Positions 7,557-8,270 of a DNA stretch of 8,270 nt are shown here, in pieces. The notes under the pieces were generated by a model. That model was not told the DNA's origin and ran no database searches. It saw only the letters and a list, made by a program, of their open reading frames with translations. The stretch's first letter is position 1. Each line of letters starts with the position of its first letter. Source of the DNA: an uncultured Peptostreptococcaceae bacterium (lineage in GTDB: Bacteria; Bacillota; Clostridia; Peptostreptococcales; Anaerovoracaceae); contig CAJOQI010000157.1 of assembly GCA_905236895.1 (NCBI GenBank), positions 1 to 8,270 of the forward strand, written 5' to 3'. A program made the translations under genes and the position numbers.

Positions 7557-8270
7557 CTACTTCAGCACAATCTTATGGAATTTCTTCTTACCCTTCTGGA
7601 TAACAAGAGCGCCTTCAGCAAAATTGTCCTCTGTTACAAACATTCTTGCATCCGTTACCTTTTCACCGTTAAGGGATACTCCGCCCTGCTCTATTGTGCG
7701 TCGAGCGTCGCCGTTGGATTCCGCAAGTTTAAGCTCGCTGAGGAGGCTGATTAATCCCTTTCCTTCTCCGGCGAAATCAGCAGCTGACATTTCAGTGGTA
7801 GGTATATCAGCAGAAGCTGCTCCACCTGCTCCGCCGCTAAATGCTGCGCGGGATGCTTCCAGAGCCTTTGTTGCTTCCTCCTCGCCATGAACCAGCTTGG
7901 TGATTTCGAAGGCAAGAACTTCCTTGGCCTGGTTTATCTCTGCTCCTTCCAGGGAAGACAGGCGATTAACCTCTTCCATTGGCAGGAAGGTCAACATACG
8001 GAGACATTTGTTAACATCTGCGTCACCCACGTTTCTCCAGTACTGGAAGAATTCGTAGGGGCTGCAACGATCTGCGTCAAGCCACAGAGCACCCTTCTGG
8101 GTTTTTCCCATCTTCTTGCCATCGCTGGTGGTAAGAAGAGAGAATGTCATTCCATAAACTTCTTTCTGAAGAAGCTTTCTGGTCAGGTCAACGCCGCCAA
8201 TGATATTGGACCACTGGTCGTCTCCGCCGAACTGAATCTTTACATCAAAGTCCCTGGCCATAACCATAAA
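7557..8270 (-). CDS. tyrS: Tyrosyl-tRNA synthetase, C-terminal part (5' end outside window)
   Basis: This enzyme charges tRNA-Tyr with tyrosine. The visible 237 residues are the C-terminal part of a protein usually near 400-420 residues; the frame stays open to the right edge, so the Met at 8267 is internal and not the start. Seen are the tyrosine/ATP-site stretch QFGGDDQWSNI, the KMSKS-type class I loop in the form DGKKMGKT (KMGKT at 8100-8114), the anticodon-binding helical region, a Gly/Ala-rich linker, and a C-terminal S4 RNA-binding domain with RRTIEQGGVSLNGEKV that grips the tRNA long arm. The KMGKT form resembles the KFGKT of TyrS in E. coli and Bacillus rather than the TyrZ type. The HIGH motif and any T-box leader would lie outside the window. 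yhbY follows after 25 bp. Confidence 0.97.
   Translation of the reverse strand, partial: FMVMARDFDVKIQFGGDDQWSNIIGGVDLTRKLLQKEVYGMTFSLLTTSDGKKMGKTQKGALWLDADRCSPYEFFQYWRNVGDADVNKCLRMLTFLPMEEVNRLSSLEGAEINQAKEVLAFEITKLVHGEEEATKALEASRAAFSGGAGGAASADIPTTEMSAADFAGEGKGLISLLSELKLAESNGDARRTIEQGGVSLNGEKVTDARMFVTEDNFAEGALVIQKGKKKFHKIVLK

Overview
The window is a compact stretch of bacterial chromosome with every supported gene on the minus strand, so it reads from right to left. It suggests an anaerobic member of the Firmicutes, most likely class Clostridia. The reasons are strong AGGAGG-type ribosome binding sites, mid-range base composition by eye, a butyryl-CoA:acetate-type CoA-transferase, and a perfect match to the Bacillus/Clostridium-type LexA (SOS) operator. 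A lineage below class (for example the Eubacteriales family XIII group) is only a guess.

In transcription order the layout is: (1) the C-terminal part of tyrosyl-tRNA synthetase (tyrS, cut by the right edge); (2) a YhbY-type CRM-domain RNA-binding protein 25 bp downstream; (3) a 109-bp spacer with an RNA hairpin over the yhbY stop and a short tetranucleotide repeat; (4) an M18-family metalloaminopeptidase; (5) a membrane-anchored staphylococcal-nuclease-like protein 18 bp downstream; (6) uvrB, whose ATG lies one base after the nuclease stop codon; (7) an 88-bp gap with possible promoter elements; (8) a butyryl-CoA:acetate-type CoA-transferase; (9) an intrinsic terminator; (10) a consensus sigma-A promoter with an embedded LexA box; (11) the first 538 codons of uvrA, cut by the left edge. 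No stretch longer than about 210 bp lacks a gene.

The genes fall into a translation pair (tyrS-yhbY), a run of aminopeptidase, nuclease and uvrB that is probably co-transcribed, a fermentation enzyme, and uvrA as a separate SOS unit. UvrA and UvrB act together in nucleotide excision repair. In many Firmicutes they form one uvrBA operon, but here a fermentation gene and a terminator lie between them. The only LexA box I could find precedes uvrA.

Most of the window is housekeeping, and I see no undescribed system that I can defend. The points most worth a second look are the translational coupling of an acidic-tailed, membrane-anchored nuclease to uvrB, the split uvrB/uvrA arrangement with its SOS promoter, and a 20-residue insertion in the UvrB-binding region of UvrA. 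No mobile elements, CRISPR arrays, tRNA or rRNA genes were seen.
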